Shown here piece by piece: positions 25,506 through 34,203 of a stretch of DNA of 64,000 nt. This stretch comes from Pontibacter populi (GTDB lineage: Bacteria > Bacteroidota > Bacteroidia > Cytophagales > Hymenobacteraceae). The stretch covers positions 496,001-560,000 of the forward strand of contig NZ_JAHWXQ010000001.1 in the NCBI RefSeq assembly GCF_019336435.1, in the 5' to 3' direction. Numbering within the stretch: position 1 is the stretch's first letter; every line of letters begins with the position of its first letter. A model generated the notes under the pieces. That model was not told the origin of the DNA, did not search any database, and saw nothing but the letters and a program-made list of their open reading frames with translations. The position numbers and the translations under genes were made by a program.

Positions 25506-27323
25506 ATGGCAAAACGCGGATTCGGGCAAACAGGAGCGCAGGACGGCGAAGAACGAAAGAAGATCACAAAGGAAAGCTTTCAACGCGGGCTCCGCATTTT
25601 CAGCTACGTATTACCTTATAAATTCAAATTTATAGTTGGGCTTGGGTTCCTGCTGTTCTCCAGCCTTACCTTTATGGCCTTCCCGTACCTGGTAGGTCAG
25701 CTATTCGATTCTGCTACGGGCAACTCAACAGGCATTCTGACAAACATCAACGTCATAGCGATGGGGCTGTTTGGAGTTATATTACTACAGGGTGTTTTCT
25801 CATTTTTCAGGGTGTACTTTTTTGCGCAGGTAAGCGAGAATGCCGTGGCCGATATCCGTAGGGATCTGTACAGCAAATTCATGCAACTTCCGATCTCATT
25901 CTATGAGAAACGCCGTGTAGGTGAAATTACCAGCCGTATTACAACAGATGTAGCCCAGGTGCAGGATGCCATGTCTATCACGCTGGCAGAGCTTTTCAGG
26001 CAGTTTACCACGCTTATAGTTGGTGTCATCATCATCATGTGGACGTCCATTAAGCTGTCGCTGTTTATGCTGGCCACTTTTCCGGTGCTTATAGTGCTGG
26101 CGATGGTCTTTGGCCGCAGAATAAAAACACTATCCAAAAAAACGCAGGACGAGCTCGCAAACACCAACGTTATAGTTGAGGAAACGCTGCAGGCTATAAA
26201 CACGGTGAAAGCATTTACAAACGAGATGTTTGAAGTAAACCGCTACCGTACTACCCTGGCAAAAGCAGTTAAAACAGCTATAACTACAGCAAATTACCGT
26301 GGCGCCTTCATCTCCTTTATCATCATCGGCCTTTTTGGTGGTATCATACTCGTTATCTGGTATGGCGCTACGTTGGTAGCAAATGGCGATATCAATCAGG
26401 GCGACCTGGTTTCGTTTGTACTCTACACAGCCTTTATCGGAGCCTCTGTTGGTGGTCTGGGCGAACTATACGGTAAAGTACAGTCAGCCTTAGGAGCCAC
26501 AGAACGTATTTTAGAGATACTGCAGGAGCAGGAAGAACCAACGGATAAGAGCCTTCGGGCCCTGAGCCAGGTACCGCGTGTGCAGGGCAATATCACTTAT
26601 CGTAATGTAGCATTTTCCTACCCTACCCGCCCGGATATCCAGGTACTGAAAGACATCAGCTTTGAAGCACGAGCCGGTGAAAAAGTGGCTGTAGTTGGCC
26701 CAAGTGGTGCCGGTAAATCAACCATTATACAGCTACTGATGCGCTTTTACGATGTGCAGGGCGGCAGCATAACTGTTGATGGCAAAGACCTGCGTAGCAT
26801 GGACCTAACCACGCTACGTGGAAATATTGGTATCGTGCCTCAGGAAGTGTTGCTGTTTGGCGGAACTATAAAAGAGAATATTGCTTATGGCCGTCCGGAA
26901 GCTACGGAGGCTGAAATTATAGAAGCTGCCAAAAAAGCCAACGCCTATAACTTTATCGAGTCGTTCCCGGAAGGCCTGGATACATTGGTTGGCGAACGCG
27001 GCATAAAATTATCGGGTGGCCAGCGCCAGCGTGTGGCCATTGCCCGTGCTATACTTAAAAACCCTGTTATCCTTATACTCGACGAAGCAACCAGTTCGCT
27101 GGACTCTGAATCAGAGCAACTGGTGCAGCAGGCCATGGATGTGTTGATGAAAGACAGAACCACGATCATCATTGCGCACCGCCTGGCAACTATAAGAAAA
27201 GCAGACAAGATATTGGTGATTGATGGCGGTGAAATTGTGGAAGAAGGCTCGCATGAGCAGCTTTCTGCAAACGACAACGGTATTTACGCCAACCTGCTCA
27301 GACTACAGTTTGAGCTCAGCTAA
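25506..27323 (+). CDS. ABC exporter, fused permease and ATPase (MsbA/ABCB type)
   Basis: A 605-residue half-transporter. The first 330 residues form a six-helix exporter domain (ABC_membrane) with the coupling region RVGEITSRITTDVAQVQDAM. The ATPase domain follows: A-loop NVAFSYPTRPD, Walker A GPSGAGKST, Q-loop GIVPQEVLLF, signature [15 protein letters not shown], Walker B VILILDEATSSLDSES and H-loop IAHRLAT. All ATPase motifs are intact. It works as a homodimer or with an unlinked partner. Close relatives export lipids, peptides or drugs; the substrate is unknown. Confidence 0.94.
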   Translation: MAKRGFGQTGAQDGEERKKITKESFQRGLRIFSYVLPYKFKFIVGLGFLLFSSLTFMAFPYLVGQLFDSATGNSTGILTNINVIAMGLFGVILLQGVFSFFRVYFFAQVSENAVADIRRDLYSKFMQLPISFYEKRRVGEITSRITTDVAQVQDAMSITLAELFRQFTTLIVGVIIIMWTSIKLSLFMLATFPVLIVLAMVFGRRIKTLSKKTQDELANTNVIVEETLQAINTVKAFTNEMFEVNRYRTTLAKAVKTAITTANYRGAFISFIIIGLFGGIILVIWYGATLVANGDINQGDLVSFVLYTAFIGASVGGLGELYGKVQSALGATERILEILQEQEEPTDKSLRALSQVPRVQGNITYRNVAFSYPTRPDIQVLKDISFEARAGEKVAVVGPSGAGKSTIIQLLMRFYDVQGGSITVDGKDLRSMDLTTLRGNIGIVPQEVLLFGGTIKENIAYGRPEATEAEIIEAAKKANAYNFIESFPEGLDTLVGERGIKLSGGQRQRVAIARAILKNPVILILDEATSSLDSESEQLVQQAMDVLMKDRTTIIIAHRLATIRKADKILVIDGGEIVEEGSHEQLSANDNGIYANLLRLQFELS

Positions 27324-27344
27324 CGTTTACTTATTGATTCCCTG

Positions 27345-27378
27345 AAAACCTGTCGGAGCTTCCCCGGCAGGTTTTTTT
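27345..27378 (+). terminator. Terminator after the ABC exporter gene
   Basis: A stem AAAACCTGTCGG with CCGGCAGGTTTT and a T-run. Confidence 0.9.
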
Positions 27379-27459
27379 ATGCGCTGGCATACTTAATATT
27401 ATATTTTTCGTATGTTCGATGCAAATTCACACCTATAGTTAACGGTTAGCCGCTTCTAG

Positions 27460-27981
27460 ATGCATTTCAACCTTTTTCGCGCTTTTATAGTCTTATTGCT
27501 GCTGCAAGCTCCCTTTATAGTTCATGCGCAGGAGTTCACTCAAAACATTCGGGCCAAACTTTCGCTTTATGTTGAGGCAGGCGGTAACTCCGACAGCTAT
27601 TCTATAAACATTGACCATATTTTATACCAGCGGGATGCTTGGAAGGGCGGATTAAGAGCAGGTCTGGGCACCAACCTGTTTTTTATGGAAGAAGAACCCG
27701 GCGTGTACCCTGTAGTACCTCTGGAAGCTTATGCGATGGTGGGTAAAGCCCGTAACCATTTCGAGTTTGGCCTGGGTTATACCAAACGCTTCACTGATGC
27801 CCCTGAACTGTTACAGAACATGTACTTTGCACGGTTAGGATTCCGGTACCAGGTACCCAAAGGCGGATTGCTGGTGCGGGCAGGTCTTACACCATTTATT
27901 TCCCCGGAAGGCAGGGATGAGAAAACCGGGAGTTTAGCTTTGGTACCACGTTTTGGGTTAAGCATAGGGCGCAGCTGGTAA
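27460..27981 (+). CDS. Hypothetical exported beta-barrel-like protein, 173 aa
   Basis: An exported protein with signal peptide MHFNLFRAFIVLLLLQAPFIVHA. Strand-like segments follow: LSLYVEAGGNSDSYSIN, GGLRAGLGTNLFFM, HFEFGLGYTKRF and ARLGFRYQVP, ending RFGLSIGRSW with a C-terminal aromatic. The size suggests an eight-stranded outer-membrane barrel. No family is recognised. The stop codon is followed immediately by a complete AACTATAGTT (27981-27990). Confidence 0.7.
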   Translation: MHFNLFRAFIVLLLLQAPFIVHAQEFTQNIRAKLSLYVEAGGNSDSYSINIDHILYQRDAWKGGLRAGLGTNLFFMEEEPGVYPVVPLEAYAMVGKARNHFEFGLGYTKRFTDAPELLQNMYFARLGFRYQVPKGGLLVRAGLTPFISPEGRDEKTGSLALVPRFGLSIGRSW

Positions 27982-28082
27982 ACTATAGTTGCAGCAAACA
28001 GACCGGAATTAAACTTTACAGGCAACTTAATTTTGACTAATTTCACACACCAAACTATAAACCTCCAATAAAGTATAAACTC

Positions 28083-28949
28083 ATGAAAAAGACACTTATC
28101 GGCTTAGCATTTTCTGCAGCCATGTTAGTTGGCGCAAGCACTGTACAAGCCCAGATCGAAATCCCTGCTGCCAGCCCTGCTGCTACCGTAACCCAGAAAG
28201 TTGGCTTAACCGATGTTTCTGTTTCTTACTCGCGCCCGTCGCTGCGAGGCCGCACTGTTGGTAAAGATGTAGCTATCTATGGCGACATGTGGAGAACTGG
28301 TGCTAACAGCCCAACCCTGATCAAGTTTAACGACGACATAACCATACAGGGCAATAAGGTACCTGCCGGCGAATACGTGCTGATGAGCATACCTGCACAA
28401 AACGAGTGGACTGTGATCCTGCACAAAAATAAGGAACTGTGGGGTAACAACGATGCAAAGTATGATCAGGCTAATGACCAGCTTCGCTTTACTGTAAAGC
28501 CACAAACCAACCCGCGAACTATAGAATCCTTTACTATCAACTTCGCTAACCTGAAAAGCAACAGCGCTGATGTAGAGTTACTATGGGGCAAAGAGATCGC
28601 CAGCTTTACCATTACCACTGATGTAGATAGCAAAGTGATGGCCCAGATACAGGAGAAAGTAGTAAACAGCAAAGAGGTTTCGCCAAACACATATGCGGCA
28701 GCTGCATCGTACTACATGAGCGCCAACAAAGACATGAAGCAGGCGCTGGATTGGATGAAAAAAGCCAATGCCAAAGATGCCAAGTTCTGGAACCTGCATG
28801 CACAGGCTAAAATTCAGGCTAATTTAAAAGACTATAAAGGTGCTATAAAAACCGCAGAACAGTCTATAGAACTAGCTAAGAAAGCAAACAACCCGGAATA
28901 TGTACGTATGAATGAACAGGCCATTGCAGAGTGGAAAAAAATGAAGTAA
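28083..28949 (+). CDS. DUF2911 domain protein with C-terminal helical repeat
   Basis: A 288-residue exported protein, signal peptide MKKTLIGLAFSAAMLVGASTVQA. Residues about 30-170 form a DUF2911 domain: VSVSYSRPSLRGRTVGKDVAIYGDMWRTG is its conserved opening (here shown from VSVSY), followed by PAGEYVLMSIP and EWTVILHKN. The domain is common in Bacteroidota and has no established function. The C-terminal 90 residues are helical and TPR-like (ALDWMKKANAKDAKFW, then AIKTAEQSIELAKKA). It is probably periplasmic. A terminator follows. Confidence 0.88.
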   Translation: MKKTLIGLAFSAAMLVGASTVQAQIEIPAASPAATVTQKVGLTDVSVSYSRPSLRGRTVGKDVAIYGDMWRTGANSPTLIKFNDDITIQGNKVPAGEYVLMSIPAQNEWTVILHKNKELWGNNDAKYDQANDQLRFTVKPQTNPRTIESFTINFANLKSNSADVELLWGKEIASFTITTDVDSKVMAQIQEKVVNSKEVSPNTYAAAASYYMSANKDMKQALDWMKKANAKDAKFWNLHAQAKIQANLKDYKGAIKTAEQSIELAKKANNPEYVRMNEQAIAEWKKMK

Positions 28950-28969
28950 TACCTGTTTAGCTAGATACC

Positions 28970-29003
28970 ATAAGCCTCTGCCCTGGCAGGGGCTTATTTT
29001 TTA
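28970..29003 (+). terminator. Terminator after the DUF2911 gene
   Basis: A stem ATAAGCCTCTGCC with GGCAGGGGCTTAT, then Ts. Confidence 0.88.
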
Positions 29004-29022
29004 TATTTAACCCAAACTATAG

Positions 29023-29946
29023 TTGAAAGACCAAGACGAAAAACAACATTCAGAAGAGCACCTGGGCCCTGCCCGCGAATACTGGTGGAACGACGATTAC
29101 CTGGAATTACTGGCCCAGCGCCTTCACCTGCCTTATTGCCAGACTTTAGTGGATATTGGCTGCGGCAAGGGTATGATGGGCTTTAAGTTCTCGAAGTACA
29201 TGCCCGATGGCAGCAATGTTATAGGCGTAGATTATGAACCGGGCTATATAGCAGAGGCACAACAACGCGCGCACAGCCAGTTCGGACACAACCAGATCAA
29301 CTATAAATTCAGCGTAGGTAACGCTACTGACATTCCGCTACCCGATAACATTGCCGACATTACCCTTTGCCAGACCTTATTGATACACGTTAAAAACCCG
29401 CAGCGTGTAATCCAGGAAATGATACGCGTTACCAAACCGGGTGCCTGGGTAGTGGCTCTGGAGCCCAATAACCTAGTGCCCAACCTGATGTTCGACCGTT
29501 ACGGCGAAACCGATTTTAACGTGGAAGGCATGCTGGACGTGCTGGAAATAAAGCTCCGCATAGAAAAAGGCAAAAAAAACCTGGGCGAAGGCTTTAACTC
29601 ACTGGGCGATGTTGTCCCGGACCTGTTCCTGAAAGCTGGCCTGCGCGACATTAAAGTCTGGATATCGGATAAAGCACTGTCTATCATCCCGCCTTACGAT
29701 ACCCAGGAAAAGATATTGCGGGTAGAACAGATGATGCAATGGATTGAGACCGAAGCCATGGGTTATGATTACCAGGACAACCTGAACTATTACATGGCAG
29801 GCGGCGGCGAAAAAGATAAATTTGATGCCTACTGGGAAAAGCTGCTCTACAATAAAATAACTATGAAACAGAAACTGCTGAATGAGGAATATGTCTCGGC
29901 AGGTGGTAGTTTGGTGTATATAGTGGCTGCTCAGAAGCCGCGGTAA
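29023..29946 (+). CDS. Class I SAM-dependent methyltransferase, TTG start
   Basis: A 307-residue methyltransferase. SAM motif I is LVDIGCGKGMMGFKF, motif II VIGVDYEPGYI, motif III DITLCQTLLIHVKNP and post-motif VTKPGAWVVALEPNN. The start codon is TTG, formed by the end of an AACTATAGTT copy (29015-29024), so the motif overlaps the translation start. No ATG is available in front of the conserved region. The extended C-terminal half (residues about 160-307) is typical of methyltransferases acting on larger substrates, but the substrate is unknown. Confidence 0.85.
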   Translation: MKDQDEKQHSEEHLGPAREYWWNDDYLELLAQRLHLPYCQTLVDIGCGKGMMGFKFSKYMPDGSNVIGVDYEPGYIAEAQQRAHSQFGHNQINYKFSVGNATDIPLPDNIADITLCQTLLIHVKNPQRVIQEMIRVTKPGAWVVALEPNNLVPNLMFDRYGETDFNVEGMLDVLEIKLRIEKGKKNLGEGFNSLGDVVPDLFLKAGLRDIKVWISDKALSIIPPYDTQEKILRVEQMMQWIETEAMGYDYQDNLNYYMAGGGEKDKFDAYWEKLLYNKITMKQKLLNEEYVSAGGSLVYIVAAQKPR

Positions 29947-30182
29947 TTTGCATGTGAACTATAGTTGCAAACTTGTCACATACAAAGACACAACTTCTGC
30001 CTACTTGGATATAGTCGGCAAACTATTGAGCTTCTATCTCTGAATTACTTTAGATGCTTGCAATAGCGTAAACCTATTGCCTGTCATTAACTTATTGACG
30101 CTTTCCATAATATATAGTAAGTTTAATATTAGTTTTACGAATCAATCGTCAGAAACTTTTATCTAAACCTTTATCATATATT

Positions 30183-31067
30183 ATGAAAACATTACTTACT
30201 TCAGTATTGCTTGCTCTGCTTATTTTAACGGGTTGCAGTAAATCAGACGACCCTGCTCCCTTGCCAAAAATTAAGAGTGTTTCTTCTTATATGTACAATT
30301 ATGACATTGAAGGTAATCTAATTGAAAATAGAAGACTTGCCTGGTCTCAGGAAGTTTATGATGTAGAAGGTGTGCTTTTGAAAAAGCAGTACCGCAAAGC
30401 ACATTATTTAACTGATCATGAAAACCCTCTGTTTACAGAGAACAATACATACGAAAATGGTCTGCTTATTAAAAAGGAAATATTAAGATCTGACTACCCG
30501 ACCCATAATACTTATAACAAATACTTATATGTAAATGGCACTCTGAACGGTTACGATTATTATTCAATTTCAGGTGGTACTCACTATTTACTTAAAAAGT
30601 ACAGATATGAGTATATTACAGGCAACAACCCAAGCAAAATGCTGATTAATGATTATCCTTTTGATGAAGCCCCTGCTATTTATGAGTATGCCTATGATAG
30701 TCATGGTAATAAAATCAGGGAACATATATCGGGCAATAGTGCCATCAAAGGAACTTACGAATGGGAATTTGATGCTTATAATAACCAGACAAAAGAAATA
30801 TTTACACGCTCATGGGGGACCTACTCGACATCGACTATATCTACCTATAAATATGATGCTACCAACAAGATAGCTGAAAAGTTAACGCATTATTCAACAG
30901 ACTTTGGAAATTACATTTACGATTACGGTTCTTATAAATATATCTATGAGTATGACAAAAATGGATTACTAAAAACTGTAAATATCTTTTATCTTAACAA
31001 AGATGTTACAAATGGTGAATTCAGATTAGACGCAGAACTCCGGTATGAATATGAATTCAACAAATAA
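30183..31067 (+). CDS. Lipoprotein with YD-like repeats, 294 aa
   Basis: A lipoprotein with signal MKTLLTSVLLALLILTGC and lipobox LTGC. The mature part contains several degenerate YD/RHS-like units of the form YxYDxxGNxxxE: MYNYDIEGNLIENRR, YEYAYDSHGNKIREH, EWEFDAYNNQTKEIF, TYKYDATNKIAEKL and YEYDKNGLLKTVNIF. These fold as beta-hairpin repeats. The gene is clearly more AT-rich than its neighbours and contains few CTATAG motifs, which could mean recent acquisition. No partner gene is visible nearby. It is bounded by a terminator. Confidence 0.75.
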   Translation: MKTLLTSVLLALLILTGCSKSDDPAPLPKIKSVSSYMYNYDIEGNLIENRRLAWSQEVYDVEGVLLKKQYRKAHYLTDHENPLFTENNTYENGLLIKKEILRSDYPTHNTYNKYLYVNGTLNGYDYYSISGGTHYLLKKYRYEYITGNNPSKMLINDYPFDEAPAIYEYAYDSHGNKIREHISGNSAIKGTYEWEFDAYNNQTKEIFTRSWGTYSTSTISTYKYDATNKIAEKLTHYSTDFGNYIYDYGSYKYIYEYDKNGLLKTVNIFYLNKDVTNGEFRLDAELRYEYEFNK

Positions 31068-31152
31068 CCTGGTGAGTTAACTTTAGTAAAATAAGTTGAT
31101 TAAAGATACCGAGAGACTAAACTACAAATTAGTAAAGTCAAAAGGTTTACAG

Positions 31153-31195
31153 TAAGTCCTGACATAACTATAGGTGTGTCAGGACTTATCTTTTA
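31153..31195 (+). terminator. Terminator after the YD-repeat lipoprotein gene
   Basis: A stem TAAGTCCTGACA with TGTCAGGACTTA and Ts. The loop contains AACTATAG. The rest of the 407-bp spacer before the kinase gene is AT-rich and shows no gene. Confidence 0.85.
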
Positions 31196-31385
31196 TAATT
31201 AAAAAGGTGCAATTTATTTTTCAAATAAGTGTAACCCCAAACCCAAAGTCCCGTACACAACGGACACTGTTTTTAGCCAAACCAAATCAACATCATGCTT
31301 TTCTACCCGCACCTTTATCATAAAACACCGCTTTCTGCAAAACTCCATAGCCGTGAGGTTATCGAAAATTTTATCCTATAATTCT

Positions 31386-31393
31386 TATATTTG
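31386..31393 (+). promoter_or_regulatory. Possible -7 box upstream of the histidine kinase gene
   Basis: TATATTTG fits TAnnTTTG about 80 bp before the ATG; the -33 element is not clear. Confidence 0.4.
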
Positions 31394-31474
31394 TTCAACA
31401 GCCTTTCCTGCTCCTTAATACAAGGCGGCTATCCTGTTGATTATCAGACATTACGCAGAAAGTAAATCTCTTAC

Positions 31475-32941
31475 ATGAAATTATCTGTAAAGCTGTTTGT
31501 CGGGTTCCTGCTTATCTCGGCACTGTTCACAGCTGTGGCTATAGTTAACTTCCGGCTCTCGGAAGATGTAAATGCAAACTCAGACTGGGTGACACGTTCA
31601 CAGGAGGTGGTGCGTAACTCGGCATCCCTGCAACGTAACATTATTGATATGGAAACCGGTATCCGGGGCTTTTTGCTGAACGGTAACGAAACTTTCCTGA
31701 AACCTTATACCCAGGCAAAAGAACAAATGCCAGCTCTTTTCCAGGATCTGTCAGAATATACGACCTATACAAAAGACCAGACACAAAAGCTAAAGCATAT
31801 TATGAGTATGCAGAAGCGTTGGGAATTAGACTATGCAGAGCCTTTGATTAGGATTACAAGGGCAGACCTGGCCGATAGCACCTTAACAGATATAACTTCA
31901 AATGTAGAGACCCTGCTGATGGGCGAAAAAACCCTGATGGACTCGTTACGTGTTGCCTTCAGGGATTTTAATGCTTACGAGTACAAAGTGCGGGCAGACC
32001 GGCTTACCCGACTTAACAGCAGTATTGAGAACACACGTCAGGTATCCACTATACTAACTATAATTTCTGTAGTGCTGGGCCTAAGCTGGGCTTACTATAT
32101 TACCCGTCTTATTACCGGGCGTATCATGATAATGGTAAACCTGGCCGATAAGATCTCGAAAGGAGAATATAAAACACAGATAATTGATACAGCCAATGAT
32201 GAGCTAAGCATGCTCTCACGTTCCCTTAATATGATGGCTGCTACTATTGATGAGACTTTCTCGGAACTGGACAGGAAGAACAAAGAACTGGACCAGTTTG
32301 CCTATGTGGTATCGCATGACCTGAAAGCACCCTTGCGTGGCATAGAAGTAGCGTCGAGGTGGGTAGAGGAAGACATGGGACGTAGCCTTCCTGACAATGT
32401 AAAAGAATACCTTGTAATGATGCGGGCCAGGGTACACCGCATGGAAAATCTTATTAATGGTATACTGGCCCTTGCGCGCATTGGCCGTACAACCCTGATC
32501 GAGGAACAAGTAGTGGTTCACGAACTGGTAAAGGAAACTATAGATCTGCTCTCATTACCTGATAATTTTAAGGTAACCATACCCGATAATCTACCTGTTC
32601 TGTATACAGCCCGCGTACAGTTACAACAGGTTTTTTCGAACCTGATCAGTAATGCCGCAAAGTATAACGATAAAGCGGAAGGCAGCATAACTATAGGTTG
32701 CCAGGAGGGCGAGGAATTCTATACGTTCTCTGTTTCTGACAATGGTCCTGGCATAGATAAAGACTACCACGAGCGCATTTTTGTAATTTTTCAGACTTTA
32801 CAGGAAAGAGATGCTGTGGAAAGTACTGGAGTAGGCCTGGCCATCGTTAAGAAGATTGTGGAATGGCAGGGCGGCACCATCCGGATTGACTCTGAACCTG
32901 ATAATGGTTCAACTTTTACATTTACTTGGCCTAAAAAGTAG
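31475..32941 (+). CDS. CHASE3 sensor histidine kinase
   Basis: A 488-residue membrane sensor kinase. An N-terminal transmembrane segment (LFVGFLLISALFTAVAIV) is followed by a CHASE3 sensory domain (NIIDMETGIRGFLLNGNETFLKPY), a second membrane helix and a HAMP domain. The HisKA box is FAYVVSHDLKAPLRGI with His281. The ATPase domain has the N box NLISNAAKYND, G1 VSDNGPGID and G2 STGVGLAIVKKI. The phospho-acceptor and ATP site are intact. The gene for a single-domain response regulator follows 59 bp downstream and is the likely partner. The layout resembles phytochrome-like Cph1/Rcp1 systems, but no photosensory domain is present. The signal is unknown. Confidence 0.94.
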   Translation: MKLSVKLFVGFLLISALFTAVAIVNFRLSEDVNANSDWVTRSQEVVRNSASLQRNIIDMETGIRGFLLNGNETFLKPYTQAKEQMPALFQDLSEYTTYTKDQTQKLKHIMSMQKRWELDYAEPLIRITRADLADSTLTDITSNVETLLMGEKTLMDSLRVAFRDFNAYEYKVRADRLTRLNSSIENTRQVSTILTIISVVLGLSWAYYITRLITGRIMIMVNLADKISKGEYKTQIIDTANDELSMLSRSLNMMAATIDETFSELDRKNKELDQFAYVVSHDLKAPLRGIEVASRWVEEDMGRSLPDNVKEYLVMMRARVHRMENLINGILALARIGRTTLIEEQVVVHELVKETIDLLSLPDNFKVTIPDNLPVLYTARVQLQQVFSNLISNAAKYNDKAEGSITIGCQEGEEFYTFSVSDNGPGIDKDYHERIFVIFQTLQERDAVESTGVGLAIVKKIVEWQGGTIRIDSEPDNGSTFTFTWPKK

Positions 32942-32961
32942 AAGTTAAGACCGGGATTTCC

Positions 32962-32969
32962 TACTTTTG
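32962..32969 (+). promoter_or_regulatory. Possible -7 box upstream of the response regulator
   Basis: TACTTTTG fits TAnnTTTG, 31 bp before the ATG. It could give the regulator its own transcript in addition to cotranscription with the kinase. Confidence 0.35.
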
Positions 32970-33000
32970 TAATTGAGCACCCTATTTACATTTTTAAATA

Positions 33001-33435
33001 ATGAGTGAAAAAATATTAAATATCCTTTTAGTTGAAGATGACTACCTGGATATTATGAATGTAGAGCGAGAGCTTAAGAAGATTGGATTAACACAACCAC
33101 TGCACGTAGCGCGCAATGGCCGCGAAGCCCTGAAAATGCTGCGTGGCGATGGTGTTCCTAAAATTACCCCTGCACCTAAGGTTATACTGCTGGATATAAA
33201 TATGCCGAAAATGAATGGCATGGAGTTCTTAACAGAATTGCGTCATGATCCTGAATTCAGCCATATCCCTGTTTTTATCATGACTACGTCAAATGAAGAA
33301 ACAGATCGTATGGCCGCTCAAAAGTTACAGGTATCCGGCTATATTTTAAAGCCTTTGTCGTTCGAGAACTTCGATAATAACTTATCGTCCTTGGACAGCT
33401 TTACCCTTTTCCTGGATCTGATTAAGCTTAAATAA
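33001..33435 (+). CDS. Single-domain response regulator (Rcp1-like)
   Basis: A 144-residue receiver domain without an output domain. The acidic pocket is LVEDDYLD, the phospho-acceptor Asp65 lies in LLDINMPKMNG, the Thr/Ser switch in IMTTSNEE and the conserved Lys in YILKPLSF. The N-terminal segment and the long RNGREALKMLRGDG loop fit the Rcp1 subfamily, which usually pairs with histidine kinases of the preceding type. It probably relays phosphate to another protein or acts by protein contact. Confidence 0.94.
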   Translation: MSEKILNILLVEDDYLDIMNVERELKKIGLTQPLHVARNGREALKMLRGDGVPKITPAPKVILLDINMPKMNGMEFLTELRHDPEFSHIPVFIMTTSNEETDRMAAQKLQVSGYILKPLSFENFDNNLSSLDSFTLFLDLIKLK

Positions 33436-33459
33436 CGCCCAACTATAGTTACCAACTGC

Positions 33460-34056
33460 TTAAACTGCGCTTAGCGGTTCAGGCAGCAGCGTAAAAGAAA
33501 GACGGTGGTGGTTGGTGGGCCCGTATGTTGCTATAGCACTGCGATGCTCTGTTGTAGGATAGCCTGCATTTCGCTCCCAGCCATACATACTAAATTCTAG
33601 GGCCAACTGCTCCATCAGGTCGTCGCGGTGCGTTTTAGCAAGCACAGATGCCGCCGCGATAGACAAATACTTTCCATCTCCTTTCACGATACAAGTATGT
33701 GGCACAATGCCATATGGTTTAAAGCGATTCCCGTCAACTATAAGGTATTCTGCTGTGTGGGTTAGAGCAGCTACAGCCCGGTGCATGGCCAGGAAAGTTG
33801 CCTGCAGTATATTTATTTCATCTATCTCAGTTGGCGAGGCCTCTCCTACTGCCCAGGCAACTGCATCCTGCAACACATCTTTGCGTAAGAGTTCGCGCTG
33901 TTTTTTATTTAGCTGTTTGGAGTCCTTCAGTAACTGGTGTTTATAGTCTGGGGGTAGAATAACTGCCGCCGCAACCACAGGCCCGGCCAAACAGCCACGA
34001 CCCGCTTCATCTATACCAGCTTCCAGAACTGTACCGCTAAACGTTGAGAGTAACAT
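33460..34056 (-). CDS. rnhB: Ribonuclease HII
   Basis: A 198-residue type 2 RNase H that cuts RNA in RNA-DNA hybrids and removes single ribonucleotides. The active site begins [14 protein letters not shown] with Asp16 and Glu17. The third and fourth acidic residues are in LIVDGNRF and in the helix [12 protein letters not shown]. The block [21 protein letters not shown] is diagnostic (shown here from KGDGK). Length is normal. The gene converges with the response regulator gene, and a complete AACTATAGTT (33441) sits in the 24-bp gap between the two stops. Confidence 0.96.
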   Translation of the reverse strand: MLLSTFSGTVLEAGIDEAGRGCLAGPVVAAAVILPPDYKHQLLKDSKQLNKKQRELLRKDVLQDAVAWAVGEASPTEIDEINILQATFLAMHRAVAALTHTAEYLIVDGNRFKPYGIVPHTCIVKGDGKYLSIAAASVLAKTHRDDLMEQLALEFSMYGWERNAGYPTTEHRSAIATYGPTNHHRLSFTLLPEPLSAV

Positions 34057-34154
34057 AACCTATAAATGTGCGTCTGTTATACTTGCCTGAAACACAAAAC
34101 TACTAAAAAAAGCTCCACGCACATTGCTAAAATTATCCAAAATAAGGCGCATAA

Positions 34155-34187
34155 AAAAGCCCGCTACAAGTGCAGCGGGCTTTTAAA
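34155..34187 (-). terminator. Terminator of the first SusCD locus
   Basis: A stem AAAAGCCCGCT with AGCGGGCTTTT and A/T runs on both sides, 17 bp beyond the susD-like stop. Confidence 0.9.
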
Positions 34188-34203
34188 ACAAACTTATCTA
34201 AAA

